Assembly: GCF_018263905.1 (NCBI RefSeq)
Contig: NZ_JAAFZU010000027.1
Location: 104,289 to 168,288 of the forward strand
From: Loktanella sp. SALINAS62
GTDB taxonomy: Bacteria > Pseudomonadota > Alphaproteobacteria > Rhodobacterales > Rhodobacteraceae
DNA length: 64,000 nt
Direction of reading: 5' to 3'
The position numbers and the translations under genes were made by a program. Every line of letters starts with the position of its first letter. Position 1 is the first letter of the stretch. This document shows positions 17,933 through 27,967 of the stretch, one piece after another. The notes below the pieces were generated by a model. It did no database searches and had not been told where the DNA came from. It was given only the letters and a program-made list of their open reading frames with translations.

Positions 17933-19711
17933 ATGGACACCCGTGCCAAACGCAAATTCCGCAGCCAAGAGTGGTTCGACAACCCAAACAATCCCGGCAT
18001 GACGGCGCTCTACGTCGAGCGCTACCAGAACCATGAATACACCCGCGCCGAACTGCAGGGCGAACGGCCCGTGATCGGCATCGCGCAGACCGGAAGCGAC
18101 CTAGCGCCCTGCAATAAAATCCACGTTTTCCTGATGGATCGAATCAAGGCTGGCATCCGCGATGCTGGCGGCCTGCCGATGGAGTTTCCGGTTCACCCGA
18201 TTCAGGAAACGGGCAAAAGACCAACTGCTGCCCTTGATCGCAACCTTGCCTATCTTGGCCTTGTCGAAGTGCTGCACGGCTACCCGATCGATGGTGTCGT
18301 GCTGACCACAGGGTGCGACAAGACCACGCCCGCGATGCTTATGGGGGCAGCTACGGTCGACCTTCCGGCCATCGCGCTGAACGGCGGGCCGATGCTGGAC
18401 GGCTGGTGGAAAGGCGAACGTGCGGGCTCTGGCACGATTATCTGGGAAAGCCGAAGGCTGCTTGCAGAAAACAAGATCGACTATGAGGAGTTCATGAGCC
18501 GTGTTTGCGCTTCTGCCCCCTCACTCGGGCACTGCAACACGATGGGCACGGCCAGCACGATGAACGCAATGGCAGAGGCGCTTGGGATGTCTTTACCTGG
18601 CAACTCAGCGATCCCGGCACCTTTTCGGGAACGGATGGCGATGGCCTATGAGACGGGCCGCCGCATCGTCGCGATGGTCGAAGAGGATCTGAAGCCGTCG
18701 GATATCCTGACGCGCGACGCATTCGAGAACGCTATCGTCACCAATTCCGCCATCGGAGGGTCGACAAACGCGCCGCCGCATTTGCAAGCGATTGCACGGC
18801 ATGCTGGCGTGGCGCTCGACGTGACCGACTGGCAGAAAGTAGGCTTTGACGTACCGCTGCTCGTCAATATGCAACCCGCCGGTAAATACCTGGGCGAAAG
18901 TTTCTATCGGGCCGGCGGCGTGCCTGCAGTCATGGGTGAGCTGAAAAAGGCAGGCCGTCTGCACGAAGGCACCATGACCGCCACGGGCAAAACGACGGGC
19001 GAGAACCTCGCTGGATGGGAAAGCCGCGATAATGACGTCATCCTGCCCTATGACAAACCAATGCGAGAGAACGCGGGCTTTCTCGTGCTGTCAGGTAACC
19101 TGTTCGACAGTGCGCTGATGAAGACATCGGTCATTTCCGCCGGTTTCCGCGACCGATACCTTAGCCGACCCGGATTGGAAGGCATCTTTGAGGCGCGTGC
19201 TGTGGTTTTTGAAGGTCCAGAGGACTATCACGAGCGGATCAACGATCCTGCCTTGGAAATCGACGCCGAGACGATTTTGTTCATCCGCGGCGTCGGCTGC
19301 GTCGGCTACCCCGGCTCGGCAGAGGTGGTGAACATGCAGCCACCGGATGCAGTGCTTAAGCAGAACATCAACCACCTGCCAACAGTGGGTGACGGGCGGC
19401 AGTCGGGCACGTCTGAAAGTCCCTCGATTCTCAACGCCTCACCCGAGGCCGCAGTCGGTGGCGGCCTTGCTCATCTCAAAACCGGGGATCGGGTGCGATT
19501 AGATCTGAATGCCTGCCGTCTTGATGCACTGGTCGATGACGCCGAATGGCAGGACCGCCGTGCCGCCTGGACAGCGCCTGAACTGCGCAACCAAACACCC
19601 TGGCAAGAGATCTACCGTATGAACGTGGGCCAGCTTGCGGACGGCGGCTGTCTTGAACTGGCAACGGCCTATCACAAGGTGGGACGCGACCTGCCGCGTG
19701 ACAATCACTAG
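17933..19711 (+). CDS. D-xylonate (pentonate) dehydratase, XylD-like, IlvD/EDD family
   Basis: This is a 592-aa dehydratase of the IlvD/EDD family. The three Fe-S cysteines are visible: Cys60 (APCNKIH), Cys128 (TGCDKTTP) and Cys201 ([11 protein letters not shown]). The N-terminal [10 protein letters not shown] and the C-terminal TPWQEIYR, together with [21 protein letters not shown], match what I remember of Caulobacter-type XylD. It removes water from an aldonate (xylonate or a close pentonate) to give the 2-keto-3-deoxy acid that the xylX-like enzyme takes further. It is first in a unit with an SDR (9-bp gap) and an iron alcohol dehydrogenase, and has GntR operator site 4 in front. Confidence 0.87.
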   Translation: MDTRAKRKFRSQEWFDNPNNPGMTALYVERYQNHEYTRAELQGERPVIGIAQTGSDLAPCNKIHVFLMDRIKAGIRDAGGLPMEFPVHPIQETGKRPTAALDRNLAYLGLVEVLHGYPIDGVVLTTGCDKTTPAMLMGAATVDLPAIALNGGPMLDGWWKGERAGSGTIIWESRRLLAENKIDYEEFMSRVCASAPSLGHCNTMGTASTMNAMAEALGMSLPGNSAIPAPFRERMAMAYETGRRIVAMVEEDLKPSDILTRDAFENAIVTNSAIGGSTNAPPHLQAIARHAGVALDVTDWQKVGFDVPLLVNMQPAGKYLGESFYRAGGVPAVMGELKKAGRLHEGTMTATGKTTGENLAGWESRDNDVILPYDKPMRENAGFLVLSGNLFDSALMKTSVISAGFRDRYLSRPGLEGIFEARAVVFEGPEDYHERINDPALEIDAETILFIRGVGCVGYPGSAEVVNMQPPDAVLKQNINHLPTVGDGRQSGTSESPSILNASPEAAVGGGLAHLKTGDRVRLDLNACRLDALVDDAEWQDRRAAWTAPELRNQTPWQEIYRMNVGQLADGGCLELATAYHKVGRDLPRDNH

Positions 19712-19719
19712 GACAAACA

Positions 19720-20457
19720 ATGACCAAGTCGATCCTCATCACTGGCGCAGGCAGCGGTATAGGACGGGCCACCGCCCGCCGCTTTCTTGACGCGGGCTGG
19801 CGTGTAGCCTTGACCGGGCGGCGCGCGGATGCCCTGCACGAAACCGCAGCGGGTCACACTGCAGTTCTGGTCGTCCCCTGCGATGTGACGGACGAGACGG
19901 CGGTCGACGCGCTATATGCGCGCATCGCAGAGGAATGGGGACGTCTGGATGTCCTGTTCAACAATGCGGGCACGAACGTTGCGGGCCGACCCATCGATGA
20001 AATTCCGGTCGCAGAATGGCGGCAGGTCTGCGACGTCAACATCACCGGCATGTTCCTTGTCGCGCGCCAAGCTTTCGGGATGATGCGCCGTCAAAGTCCA
20101 CAGGGCGGGCGGATCATCAATAACGGTTCAATTTCAGCACATGTGCCGCGTCCCGGCTCGGCCCCCTACACCATGTCCAAGCACGCAGTGACCGGGTTGA
20201 CCCGGACCCTATCGCTGGACGGGCGCCCTTTCAACATCGCATGCGGGCAGATCGACATCGGCAATGCGCTGACCGACATGGCGGTGGCAATGACGCATGG
20301 CGTCCCGCAGGCCGACGGCGCAATGGCAGTCGAGCCGGTGATGGACCCAGCCTGCGTGGCCGATGCAGTGCTGCATATGGCATCCCTGCCACCCGACGCG
20401 AACGTCGCGTTCATGACCGTAATGGCGACCAAGATGCCGTTCATCGGCCGTGGGTAG
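19720..20457 (+). CDS. SDR-family NAD(P)-dependent oxidoreductase
   Basis: This 245-aa classical SDR has the cofactor motif GAGSGIGRA, the NNAG motif (FNNAGTNV) and the catalytic Ser and Tyr-x3-Lys (NGSISAH, YTMSKHA). It follows the xylD-like gene by 9 bp, so it likely oxidises a sugar or reduces an acid intermediate of the same pathway. It is a close paralogue of the SDR at 54873: both share blocks such as [14 protein letters not shown] and [16 protein letters not shown] and end in MPFIGRG. The two copies lie in two separate sugar-acid clusters. Confidence 0.85.
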   Translation: MTKSILITGAGSGIGRATARRFLDAGWRVALTGRRADALHETAAGHTAVLVVPCDVTDETAVDALYARIAEEWGRLDVLFNNAGTNVAGRPIDEIPVAEWRQVCDVNITGMFLVARQAFGMMRRQSPQGGRIINNGSISAHVPRPGSAPYTMSKHAVTGLTRTLSLDGRPFNIACGQIDIGNALTDMAVAMTHGVPQADGAMAVEPVMDPACVADAVLHMASLPPDANVAFMTVMATKMPFIGRG

Positions 20458-20543
20458 GACGTTTCGTTCACGCGGTGTCACACATCGCCCCCAAGGTCAG
20501 TCGTGATGCAGATGAAAGCCGAAACGCAACGAAGGAGCCCGCG

Positions 20544-21653
20544 ATGGCATTGATCTCCTATCTCACCCGGATCGAGTTTGGCGAAGGCGAGGTGGCGCGC
20601 CTGCGCGACCATCTGGATGCACTCAAGGTGGCGCGGCCACTTGTCTGCACCGACAAGGGTCTTGTCTCGACCGGGCTTGTCGAAAAGATTACTGGCACAC
20701 TGGCCGACGCGGTCGTCTTTGCCGCGACGCCAGCCAACCCAACGGAAGAGGCTGTGATGGCCGCACTTGCGCTTTATCGTGAAAAGGGCTGCGACGGGAT
20801 CGTCGGACTTGGCGGCGGGTCGTCTCTCGATCTGGCAAAGGCCGTGCGACTTCTGACCGGGCACGAACCGCCGCTGGCGCAATACGCCGCCATCCACGGA
20901 GGGGCCGCAAAGATCCATGGCAATATCGCCCCCCTGATCGCGATCCCCACCACATCCGGCACCGGGTCCGAGGTTGGGCGCGCATCGGTCATCATCACCG
21001 ACGACGGGCGCAAGCTGGGGATCCTGTCGCCCTACAACTTGCCATCGATTGCCCTTTGCGATCCGGAATTGACGTATGGCCTGCCCGCCGGGCTGACCGC
21101 CGCGACAGGGATGGACGCGATTTCACACTGTCTCGAAACTTACATGGCCCCTGCCTTCAATCCGCCCGCAGAGGCCATCGCGCTGCACGGGCTGGACTGC
21201 GGATTGCGGTCCATCGAACGGGCCGTCGCTGACGGATCTGATATCGATGCGCGGCGTGACATGATGGTTTGCGCCCTCGAAGGTGCGATGGCGTTCCAAA
21301 AGGGGCTGGGCGCGGTCCACGCGCTGACTCACCCGCTTGGGGCGATCCGGTCGCTAAACCTGCATCACGGCACGCTCAACGCTGTTCTGATGCCTGAGGT
21401 CCTGCGCTTCAACCGCGACAGCATCGGCGCCAAATGGGACGTCCTGCAAGATCGGATGGGAGAGGCCCCCGACGCCTACATCCGCGCGCTGAACGCCCGA
21501 ATCGCGATGCCGTCAGGCCTGTCCGCGATGGGCGTGACCGAAGCCATGATGGAAGAGGTCGCAAGCGCCGCATTGACGGATCATTGCCACGCAACCAATC
21601 CCCGGATCGCGACCCGCGACGAGTATCTGGAAATTTTGCGCCGTTCCAGCTAG
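20544..21653 (+). CDS. Iron-containing alcohol dehydrogenase
   Basis: The product is a 369-aa group III (iron-dependent) alcohol dehydrogenase. It has the NAD-binding GLGGGSSLDLAKAV, PTTSGTGSEVG, and metal ligands in ATGMDAISHCLETY, GAVHALTHPLG and LHHG. Such enzymes interconvert alcohols and aldehydes such as glycolaldehyde/ethylene glycol or 4-carbon semialdehydes; the substrate cannot be told here. The ATG at 20544 follows GAAGGAG. It is 86 bp after the SDR and probably in the same transcript. A second, more distant member of this family is at 47151. Confidence 0.87.
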   Translation: MALISYLTRIEFGEGEVARLRDHLDALKVARPLVCTDKGLVSTGLVEKITGTLADAVVFAATPANPTEEAVMAALALYREKGCDGIVGLGGGSSLDLAKAVRLLTGHEPPLAQYAAIHGGAAKIHGNIAPLIAIPTTSGTGSEVGRASVIITDDGRKLGILSPYNLPSIALCDPELTYGLPAGLTAATGMDAISHCLETYMAPAFNPPAEAIALHGLDCGLRSIERAVADGSDIDARRDMMVCALEGAMAFQKGLGAVHALTHPLGAIRSLNLHHGTLNAVLMPEVLRFNRDSIGAKWDVLQDRMGEAPDAYIRALNARIAMPSGLSAMGVTEAMMEEVASAALTDHCHATNPRIATRDEYLEILRRSS

Positions 21654-22034
21654 GCTAGAAATTCAGGATATCGACACCGTTCGGCGGATAATTTGTCATG
21701 ACCTACGACCTGCGTCTGACCAGTCTGGACCGGGTGCTCAACGGTGCAATCTGACGCAATGCTTGAGGGCATCGGCTGGACTAAACTGAAGCAGGTCACG
21801 GCGAGAAATCCCACCTTTCCTTAACTGGATCAACCTATGATCCATTCGTCCGCTGACCCCACATAGACAATATCTGGACCGCAAAAATAGGCCGAGGGTC
21901 GGTTTTACGCTTACATTTCATAGGCCAAGGAATGAGGTTACGCGACCTCTAACGGCAAAATGAAAGACGTCTATCAAAAATGAGTCGACGACGTCGTGTG
22001 GTTATGATCCTCTGTGTGCGGGAGGACTACGAAT
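21654..22034. other. Intergenic region before the LacI-ABC operon
   Basis: About 380 bp without a convincing gene. A short hairpin GGATCA/TGATCC (21827-21843, 5-nt loop) is present without a T-run. A tiny frame at about 21697 (18 codons) has no ribosome site. The region presumably carries the end of the dehydrogenase transcript and the promoter of the LacI gene. Confidence 0.4.
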
Positions 22035-23099
22035 TTGAAACGCGCACCTACTCTGGTGGATGTTGCGACGCGGGCTGGCGTAAGCTACGCGACGGTCGAT
22101 CGTGTCATAAATGGACGCGGAAGCGTGGCCGAAAAATCGCGGACCACCGTCATGAGAGCCGTTGCCGACCTTGGCTATGTGCGGAACGTTGCTGCGGCCA
22201 ATCTGTCACAGCGCCGGGTATACCGCTTCTGTTTCGTCATCCCGGAAGGCACGAACGCATTCTTTGATCGCGTCTGTAAAATCGTGGGTGCGGTTAGCCC
22301 CCCGGACGGGACAGATCGTGTCCAGATCCGCGTCGAACGGGTCGCCGCCTTCGATGCAGCCGCCTTAGCAAAGTGCCTGATCGAGTTGTCTGACGCCGAT
22401 CTTGATGGCATTGCGATTGTCGGCATCAACGACGCGCGCATCGACACCCCCATCGCTATAATGCGGGACAAAGGGATTGCCGTGCTGGCGATGATCTCGG
22501 ATATGCCTGAATCGTTGTGTGATGGGTATATCGGGATAAACAATACAACCGCTGGCGCGACTGCAGGCGGGCTTATCGCCCTTTCGCATGGCGGACGACC
22601 CGGTCGCGTCCTGCCGATCGTCGGTGCCCTGACCGCTCGCGACCACGCCGAACGGATTGACGGGTTCCGTAAGACGCTCGCTGCCACCGCTTTGACCATT
22701 GCCCCCCTCATCGAAGGGCGGGATCGCCACGATCTGGTCGAAACGCACCTACGCGCAGCCCTTGTCGCCGATCCAGCGATCACGGCGATCTATAGCGCAG
22801 GGGCGGGCAACGCGGGCCTGATCCGCGTTCTTGCGACCCTTCCGTCCGATCGTCCGCGACCTATGGTCGTGCTACACGAGCTGTTGCCCCATAGTCGCGA
22901 CGCGCTGGAGCAAGGGTTGATAGACATCGTGATCGATCAACGCCCCGAGGAAGAAGTCAGGCGCACGCTGGCGTTGCTGCGCTGCCTTGCGGATCGTCGT
23001 CCGCTGCCCGCAGCCCGGCAGATCGTGCCGGCTATCTATATCCGCCAAAACCTGCCTGCCGAGGTCGACCCCGCTTTGCTGGAAGGCTCTGCCGCATGA
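22035..23099 (+). CDS. LacI-family transcriptional regulator
   Basis: This 354-aa protein has a LacI helix-turn-helix (TLVDVATRAGVSYATVDRVINGRG) and a periplasmic-binding-protein-like sensor domain. I chose the TTG at 22035 as start because GGAGG lies at 22021-22025 with a 9-nt spacer and the LacI fold begins right after; a GTG at 22014 lies ahead of that ribosome site. Its end overlaps the ABC ATPase gene by ATGA, so the regulator is made from the same message as the transporter and probably controls it in response to the transported sugar. Confidence 0.83.
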   Translation: MKRAPTLVDVATRAGVSYATVDRVINGRGSVAEKSRTTVMRAVADLGYVRNVAAANLSQRRVYRFCFVIPEGTNAFFDRVCKIVGAVSPPDGTDRVQIRVERVAAFDAAALAKCLIELSDADLDGIAIVGINDARIDTPIAIMRDKGIAVLAMISDMPESLCDGYIGINNTTAGATAGGLIALSHGGRPGRVLPIVGALTARDHAERIDGFRKTLAATALTIAPLIEGRDRHDLVETHLRAALVADPAITAIYSAGAGNAGLIRVLATLPSDRPRPMVVLHELLPHSRDALEQGLIDIVIDQRPEEEVRRTLALLRCLADRRPLPAARQIVPAIYIRQNLPAEVDPALLEGSAA

Positions 23100-24613
23100 C
23101 CGATGATCCCATCCTCGCCCTTCATGGGGTCCACAAAAGTTTCGGACCCGTCGAGGTCCTATCCGGTATCGACATCGTGCTGCGCAGCGGTGAGGTGCTC
23201 GCCCTGATCGGAGAGAACGGCGCGGGCAAATCCACAACAATGAAAATCCTTGCAGGATACCAGCCCGCCACAAAGGGCCGCATCCTGCTGGATGGTCAAG
23301 AAGTACGCTTTGGATCGCTCCACGAGGGCGAAGCGGCGGGGATCGTGCTGATCCATCAGGAATTCAATCTCGCCGAACAGTTGACAGTCGAACAGAACAT
23401 CTTTCTCGGACGCGAATTGCGGCGCGGCCTGTTGCTGGACAAAAAGCGAATGCGCGACCTGACACGGCAATATCTGGCACGGCTAAACTGCCGCGTCGAT
23501 CCGGACACCCCCGTTTCGCAGTTGTCGAACTCGGACAAGCAGATGGTTGAGATCGCAAAGGCGCTGAGCCGCAACGCCCGTGTCCTGATCATGGACGAAC
23601 CGACTGCCGTGTTGACCGGGTCCGAGGTCGAGGTGCTGTTCGAACAGGTGCGCGCCTTGCGGGCGGCGGGCACGGCGATCCTGTTCACTTCCCACAAACT
23701 GGGCGAGGTGGCCAACATCGCCGACCGCGTGACAATCATGCGCGACGGGGCGGTCGTACGAACCGATATCGTGGCCGCGATGACCGAAGACGATATGGCC
23801 ACCGCAATGGTGGGACGCGATGTGTCGGCTCTTTATCCGGCAAAACCCGGTGTTTTAAAGGGTGGCAGTGTCGCCTTGCAGGTGCAGGGGCTGACCGTTC
23901 CTGGTCACGCTCAGGACATCGGATTTACCCTGCGCCACGGCGAAATCCTCGGCATCGCGGGTCTGATCGGGTCGGGCCGGACCGAGGCGATGGAGGGGCT
24001 TTGTGGGCTTCGCCCGGCGACGATGACCGCTTTGAAGATCGAGGGGCAGCCCGTCACGATCCGCAGCACCGCAGACGCCTTGGACCACGGGTTGTGCTAC
24101 ATGACCGAAGACCGCAAGCTGCGCGGCTTGCTGTTGGACAAGGGAATGCGGGTCAACCTGACGCTACAAGCGCTGGCCCGTTTTGGTCGTATCCTGATCG
24201 ACCGCAAGGCAGAGGATGCGGCGCTGGTACAGGCGGTCAAGGAATTCGATATTCGTGCAGGCAGCGCCGACGTGCTGGTCGGCAACCTATCGGGCGGCAA
24301 CCAGCAAAAGCTGCTTCTGGCCAAGATCATGCAGTCCGAACCCCGTATCCTGATCGTAGATGAACCGACGCGCGGCATCGACATCGGCACCAAGCAACAG
24401 ATCTACACCTTCTTGCGCGCGCTTGCTGCCGCCGGAAAATCCATCGTGGTCGTATCTTCGGAAATGCAGGAAATCATCGGCATGTCCGACCGCGTGCTGG
24501 TCATGCGGCAAGGTGGGATCGCCGGCACGTTAGAAGGTGACCACATCACAGAAGACGCAATCGTGCGCCATGCGATGGGCGTTGGTGCCGACACAGACGA
24601 GAGGGCCGCCTGA
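23096..24613 (+). CDS. Sugar ABC transporter ATP-binding protein (RbsA/XylG type)
   Basis: This 505-aa protein has two ABC domains, as in RbsA, XylG and AraG. The first has Walker A GENGAGKST, the signature-like LSNSDKQMVEIAKAL and Walker B VLIMDEPTA. The second has a degenerate Walker A (GLIGSGRTEAM), a proper LSGGNQQKLLLAKI and ILIVDEPTRGIDIG. Such asymmetry is normal for this family. It drives import of a monosaccharide through the permease encoded next; the genes overlap by one base (TGATG). Confidence 0.92.
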   Translation: MTDDPILALHGVHKSFGPVEVLSGIDIVLRSGEVLALIGENGAGKSTTMKILAGYQPATKGRILLDGQEVRFGSLHEGEAAGIVLIHQEFNLAEQLTVEQNIFLGRELRRGLLLDKKRMRDLTRQYLARLNCRVDPDTPVSQLSNSDKQMVEIAKALSRNARVLIMDEPTAVLTGSEVEVLFEQVRALRAAGTAILFTSHKLGEVANIADRVTIMRDGAVVRTDIVAAMTEDDMATAMVGRDVSALYPAKPGVLKGGSVALQVQGLTVPGHAQDIGFTLRHGEILGIAGLIGSGRTEAMEGLCGLRPATMTALKIEGQPVTIRSTADALDHGLCYMTEDRKLRGLLLDKGMRVNLTLQALARFGRILIDRKAEDAALVQAVKEFDIRAGSADVLVGNLSGGNQQKLLLAKIMQSEPRILIVDEPTRGIDIGTKQQIYTFLRALAAAGKSIVVVSSEMQEIIGMSDRVLVMRQGGIAGTLEGDHITEDAIVRHAMGVGADTDERAA

Positions 24614-25614
24614 TGACATCCGAGACCGTGAATCCGATCAGCCACCGGCGCCGCCTGCCCTCGATGAGTGTGCTTGGTCCGATCTTGGCGCTGGTCATCC
24701 TGATCGTCATCGGCGCGCTGATGAACAGCAACTTTCTGAGTTCCGGCAACATCAACAACGTGCTGTCCCGGTCCGCCTTCATCGGAATCATTGCGGTTGG
24801 CATGACGTTTGTCATCACGGCGGGCGGGCTGGACCTGTCGGTGGGGTCCATGGCTGCCTTTATCGCGGGCCTGATGATCCTAGTGATGAATGCAGCACTG
24901 CCGACACTGGGCGTTGGCGTGCCGATCATCCTGCTGGGGATGCTGACCGCGCTGCTGGCGGGCGTGCTGGCGGGGATGCTGAACGGATTTCTGATCACGA
25001 CATTGGGGATCGAAGCCTTTATTGTGACCCTCGGCACCATGGGCATCTACCGCAGTCTGGTGACCTGGTTGGCCAATGGTGGCACCCTGTCGCTGGATTT
25101 CGAACTGCGCGGCTTCTACCGCCCTGTCTATTTCGACGGTGTTCTGGGCGTTGCTTGGCCGATCATTGTCTTTGCCGTGGTTGTGATCCTGGGCGAAATC
25201 CTGATGAGCCGCGCACGCTTTGGCCGCCACTGCGCCGCCACCGGGTCGAACGAACACGTCGCCCATTATTCCAACGTCAACGTCAACCGCACGCGGATGC
25301 TGACCTATATCATGCTTGGCATGCTGGTTGGCGTGGCGACGATCATGTATGTCCCCCGCCTCGGCTCCGCCTCTGCCTCGACCGGTGTGTTGTGGGAGCT
25401 TGAGGCGATCGCCGCCGTCATCATTGGGGGCACCGTCCTAAAGGGCGGTTTTGGCCGGGTCTGGGGCACCGTGATCGGCGTCCTTATCCTGAGCCTGATC
25501 GACAATATTCTGAATCTGACCGACCTTGTTTCACCCTACCTGAACGGCGCGATCCAAGGGGTCATCATCGTACTGGCTGTGATATTACAGCGAGAGGCCA
25601 AGGCGAAAGGCTGA
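24613..25614 (+). CDS. Sugar ABC transporter permease (RbsC/XylH type)
   Basis: This is a 333-aa membrane protein with about eight to ten spans and the family-type blocks ITAGGLDLSVGSMAAF and LEAIAAVIIGGTVLKGGFGRVWGT. It forms the membrane channel of the monosaccharide importer. It begins inside the stop codon of the ATPase gene and is followed by the binding-protein gene after 28 bp. Confidence 0.92.
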   Translation: MTSETVNPISHRRRLPSMSVLGPILALVILIVIGALMNSNFLSSGNINNVLSRSAFIGIIAVGMTFVITAGGLDLSVGSMAAFIAGLMILVMNAALPTLGVGVPIILLGMLTALLAGVLAGMLNGFLITTLGIEAFIVTLGTMGIYRSLVTWLANGGTLSLDFELRGFYRPVYFDGVLGVAWPIIVFAVVVILGEILMSRARFGRHCAATGSNEHVAHYSNVNVNRTRMLTYIMLGMLVGVATIMYVPRLGSASASTGVLWELEAIAAVIIGGTVLKGGFGRVWGTVIGVLILSLIDNILNLTDLVSPYLNGAIQGVIIVLAVILQREAKAKG

Positions 25615-25642
25615 CAGTTTCGCCACTCTGGGAGGAAATCAA

Positions 25643-26590
25643 ATGTCTTACTTCAAAACGATTCTAGCCGGGACCGCCGCAGCGGTCATCGGCACGGCGG
25701 TTATGGCGCAGGATACAAAGGTGATCGGTGTGTCGATCCCGGCGGCGACCCACGGCTGGGCCGGCGGCATGAACTTTCACGCGCAAGAGGCCATAAACCG
25801 GTTGGAAGACGTCTATCCCGATCTCGACTTCGTCTTGGCCACCGCGTCGGACGCGGGCAAGCAAGTCAACGATATCGAGGATATGGTTGCCACACGTAAC
25901 ATCAGTGCGCTGGTTGTGCTGCCTTTCGAATCCGATCCGCTGACTCCGCCGGTTCAATCCGTGGCGGATAGCGGCGTCTGGGTGACGGTCGTCGACCGTG
26001 GTTTGTCTGTGCCCGGGATCGAGGATCTGTATGTCGCCGGTGACAATTCCGGATTCGGCAAGGTATCTGGCGACTACATGGCATCGCAAATGCCGGACGG
26101 CGGCAAAATCGTCGTGCTACGTGGCATCCCGACCACCATCGACAACGAACGTGTCGAAGGTTTTCAGTCCGCTATCGAGGGGTCCGGTATCGAGATTCTT
26201 GGCATGGAGCATGGCAACTGGAACCGCGACGACAGCTTCAATGTGATGCAAGACTTCCTGTCGAAATACGACCAGATCGACGCGGTCTGGGCATCCGACG
26301 ATGACATGGCCGTTGGCGTGCTTGCCGCCATTGAGGCAGCAGACCGTCAGGATGTGAAATTCGTCCTCGGCGGTGCCGGAATGAAAGAGATGGTAAAGCG
26401 CGTGATGGATGGCGACACGATGATCCCGGCCGACGTCACCTACCCACCTTCGATGATCGCCACAGCGATCGAAATGACGGCCGTCGGCATGACGTCGACT
26501 GCGCCAGTGTCGGGTAACTTCACCATTGGATCGGTGCTGATCACGCAGGACAATGCAGCGCAGTTCTACTACCCTGACAGCCCGTTCTGA
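25643..26590 (+). CDS. Sugar ABC transporter substrate-binding protein (RbsB-like)
   Basis: This 315-aa periplasmic protein has a signal peptide (MSYFKTILAGTAAAVIG, cleavage after AVMA) and a two-lobed Peripla_BP_4 fold (IGVSIPAATHGWAGGM at the start of lobe one; VWASDDDMAVGVLAAIEA near the hinge). The aromatic and Asp positions (Trp in GWAGG, Asp in ASDDD) suit stacking on a sugar ring. The ATG follows GGGAGG. The ligand is unknown; the regulator, ATPase, permease and binding-protein order means that the regulator is produced first. A terminator-like hairpin follows. Confidence 0.9.
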   Translation: MSYFKTILAGTAAAVIGTAVMAQDTKVIGVSIPAATHGWAGGMNFHAQEAINRLEDVYPDLDFVLATASDAGKQVNDIEDMVATRNISALVVLPFESDPLTPPVQSVADSGVWVTVVDRGLSVPGIEDLYVAGDNSGFGKVSGDYMASQMPDGGKIVVLRGIPTTIDNERVEGFQSAIEGSGIEILGMEHGNWNRDDSFNVMQDFLSKYDQIDAVWASDDDMAVGVLAAIEAADRQDVKFVLGGAGMKEMVKRVMDGDTMIPADVTYPPSMIATAIEMTAVGMTSTAPVSGNFTIGSVLITQDNAAQFYYPDSPF

Positions 26591-26596
26591 ACCTTC

Positions 26597-26625
26597 GGAG
26601 GCCGGTTTGAAACCGACCGGCCTCC
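26597..26625 (+). terminator. Terminator-like hairpin ending the LacI-ABC operon
   Basis: GGAGGCCGGT (26597-26606) and ACCGGCCTCC (26616-26625) form a perfect 10-bp stem with a 9-nt loop, followed by CTTTC. It starts 7 bp after the binding-protein stop codon. Confidence 0.65.
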
Positions 26626-26799
26626 CTTTCGAGAACGGGTCGCGCTTGCAGGCTGGTCGTCAACGATGTGCCCCCGTTCGATCATGCAGGGGCGGAATGA
26701 CTGGCCAAAACAATCGGTGGCCATTCTGTTGATTTCCACCCAGAGGTGACCCGGGTTTTCCATCCAGAACTGACCCACTTTGAGGTTATGTTTCGGTTG

Positions 26800-27069
26800 T
26801 CAGGCTTGGGTCGAGACATCGATGCGCTCCTTCTTTTTCCGCGCCGCGACGGCGGCACTGGCGTTGAAGCGGTCGCTGTCCTTGCCAGTCTCCAGAATGT
26901 GGCAGCGATGAGTCAGGCGATCGAGTAGTGCTGTCGTCATCTTGGGGTTCCCAAGGACGGTTGCCCATTCGCTGAAGCTCAGGTTCGTCGTGCTGACGAA
27001 ACTTGTCCGCTCTTAGCGTTTGCTGAGCAAATGAAAGAGCAACGCGCCGCCTGGTGCGCTGAACGGCAG
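26800..27069 (-). pseudogene. istB remnant of an IS21-family element
   Basis: On the minus strand one frame reads LPFSAPGGALLFHLLSKR, then a TAA stop (27013-27015), then [19 protein letters not shown] and further to a natural end (VSTQA, stop 26800-26802). This is the C-terminal half of IstB, the IS21 helper ATPase; the stop replaces the Tyr usually found in LLSKLYE. The IS21-type end sequence lies just beyond, at about 26730-26790 (GTGGGTCAGTTCTGGATGG on the minus strand). The N-terminal half and istA are gone. Bases 27070-27352 hold no gene I can recognise. Confidence 0.75.
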
Positions 27070-27352
27070 GTTCGGTGCGGTGCATCCGGGATCCGGGCTT
27101 CTATCATGATCCGTTTGGCAATCTGCCGGACCCGCACGCGGGTCAGCGGCCAGATCGGCAGTGCGGATTTTGCGGGCGGCCTAGGCCTCGCGAAGGCCAT
27201 CGCCAGCACGGCGTGCCAATCCTATCATCCAGAACCAGTCGCCGCACTCTGTCTTCTCCAATGTAAATATGGGCTACCAATCGCACGACCGTTTTGGCAG
27301 TCTTGAGCGGACGCACCAAATGTATTCTGAGAAAAACCCGAGGATCGACACC

Positions 27353-27967
27353 ATGGCGAGACGCGTGTTGCCAAGCCATGTAGGGTTCATACCCGATGGA
27401 AATCGGCGTTGGGCAGCGGGCCGGGGCCTGCCCAAACATTCGGGATATCGGGCCGGGCTAGAGCCTGGCCTCGCGCTGTACGAGATGTGCAAAAGCCGCG
27501 GCATTCCCGAAGTTTCCGTGTTTGGCTTTACCCAAGACAATACCAAGCGGCCTGCGGAACAGATTGATGCCTTTCGCCAAGCCTGTGTGGCTTTCGCCAT
27601 GGAGATCGTCGAACGGGGTGCGTCGCTGCTTGTCATCGGTGACGACACATCAAGTCAGTTTCCCGACGAGCTCAGGCCTTACCGCACGCGCAAAGGGTCT
27701 GGCATCAAGGTCAACTTTCTCGTGAACTACCACTGGAAATGGGACCTCGCCGGGCTGGAGCAGGGCGAGCACCGATCTGCCGAAGCCTCTCGACTCGACC
27801 TCATTGTGCGCTGGGGTGGCGGGCGTCGCCTGAGCGGCTTCCTTCCTGTTCAATCCGTTTACGCCGACTTCTACGTCGTCGATCAGCATTGGCCGGATTT
27901 CAAACGAGAGCACTTCGAAGACGCACTCGGGTGGTTTAAGACGCAGGACCAGACGCTTGGGGGTTAA
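27353..27967 (+). CDS. Cis-prenyltransferase-like protein (undecaprenyl diphosphate synthase family)
   Basis: This is a 204-aa protein (up to 232 aa if the upstream ATG at 27269 is used; I prefer 27353 because AGGA precedes it). It carries the cis-prenyltransferase motifs: HVGFIPDGNRRWA with the catalytic Asp, SVFGFTQDNTKRP, VNFLVNYHWKWDL, and RWGGGRRLSGFLPVQSVYADF followed by WPDF. The usual IMDGNGRWA is IPDGNRRWA here, which marks a side branch distinct from housekeeping UppS. It could make a short-chain or unusual prenyl diphosphate, or be a paralogue with changed function. No terpene or lipid genes are next to it; it sits between transposon and recombinase remnants. Confidence 0.78.
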   Translation: MARRVLPSHVGFIPDGNRRWAAGRGLPKHSGYRAGLEPGLALYEMCKSRGIPEVSVFGFTQDNTKRPAEQIDAFRQACVAFAMEIVERGASLLVIGDDTSSQFPDELRPYRTRKGSGIKVNFLVNYHWKWDLAGLEQGEHRSAEASRLDLIVRWGGGRRLSGFLPVQSVYADFYVVDQHWPDFKREHFEDALGWFKTQDQTLGG

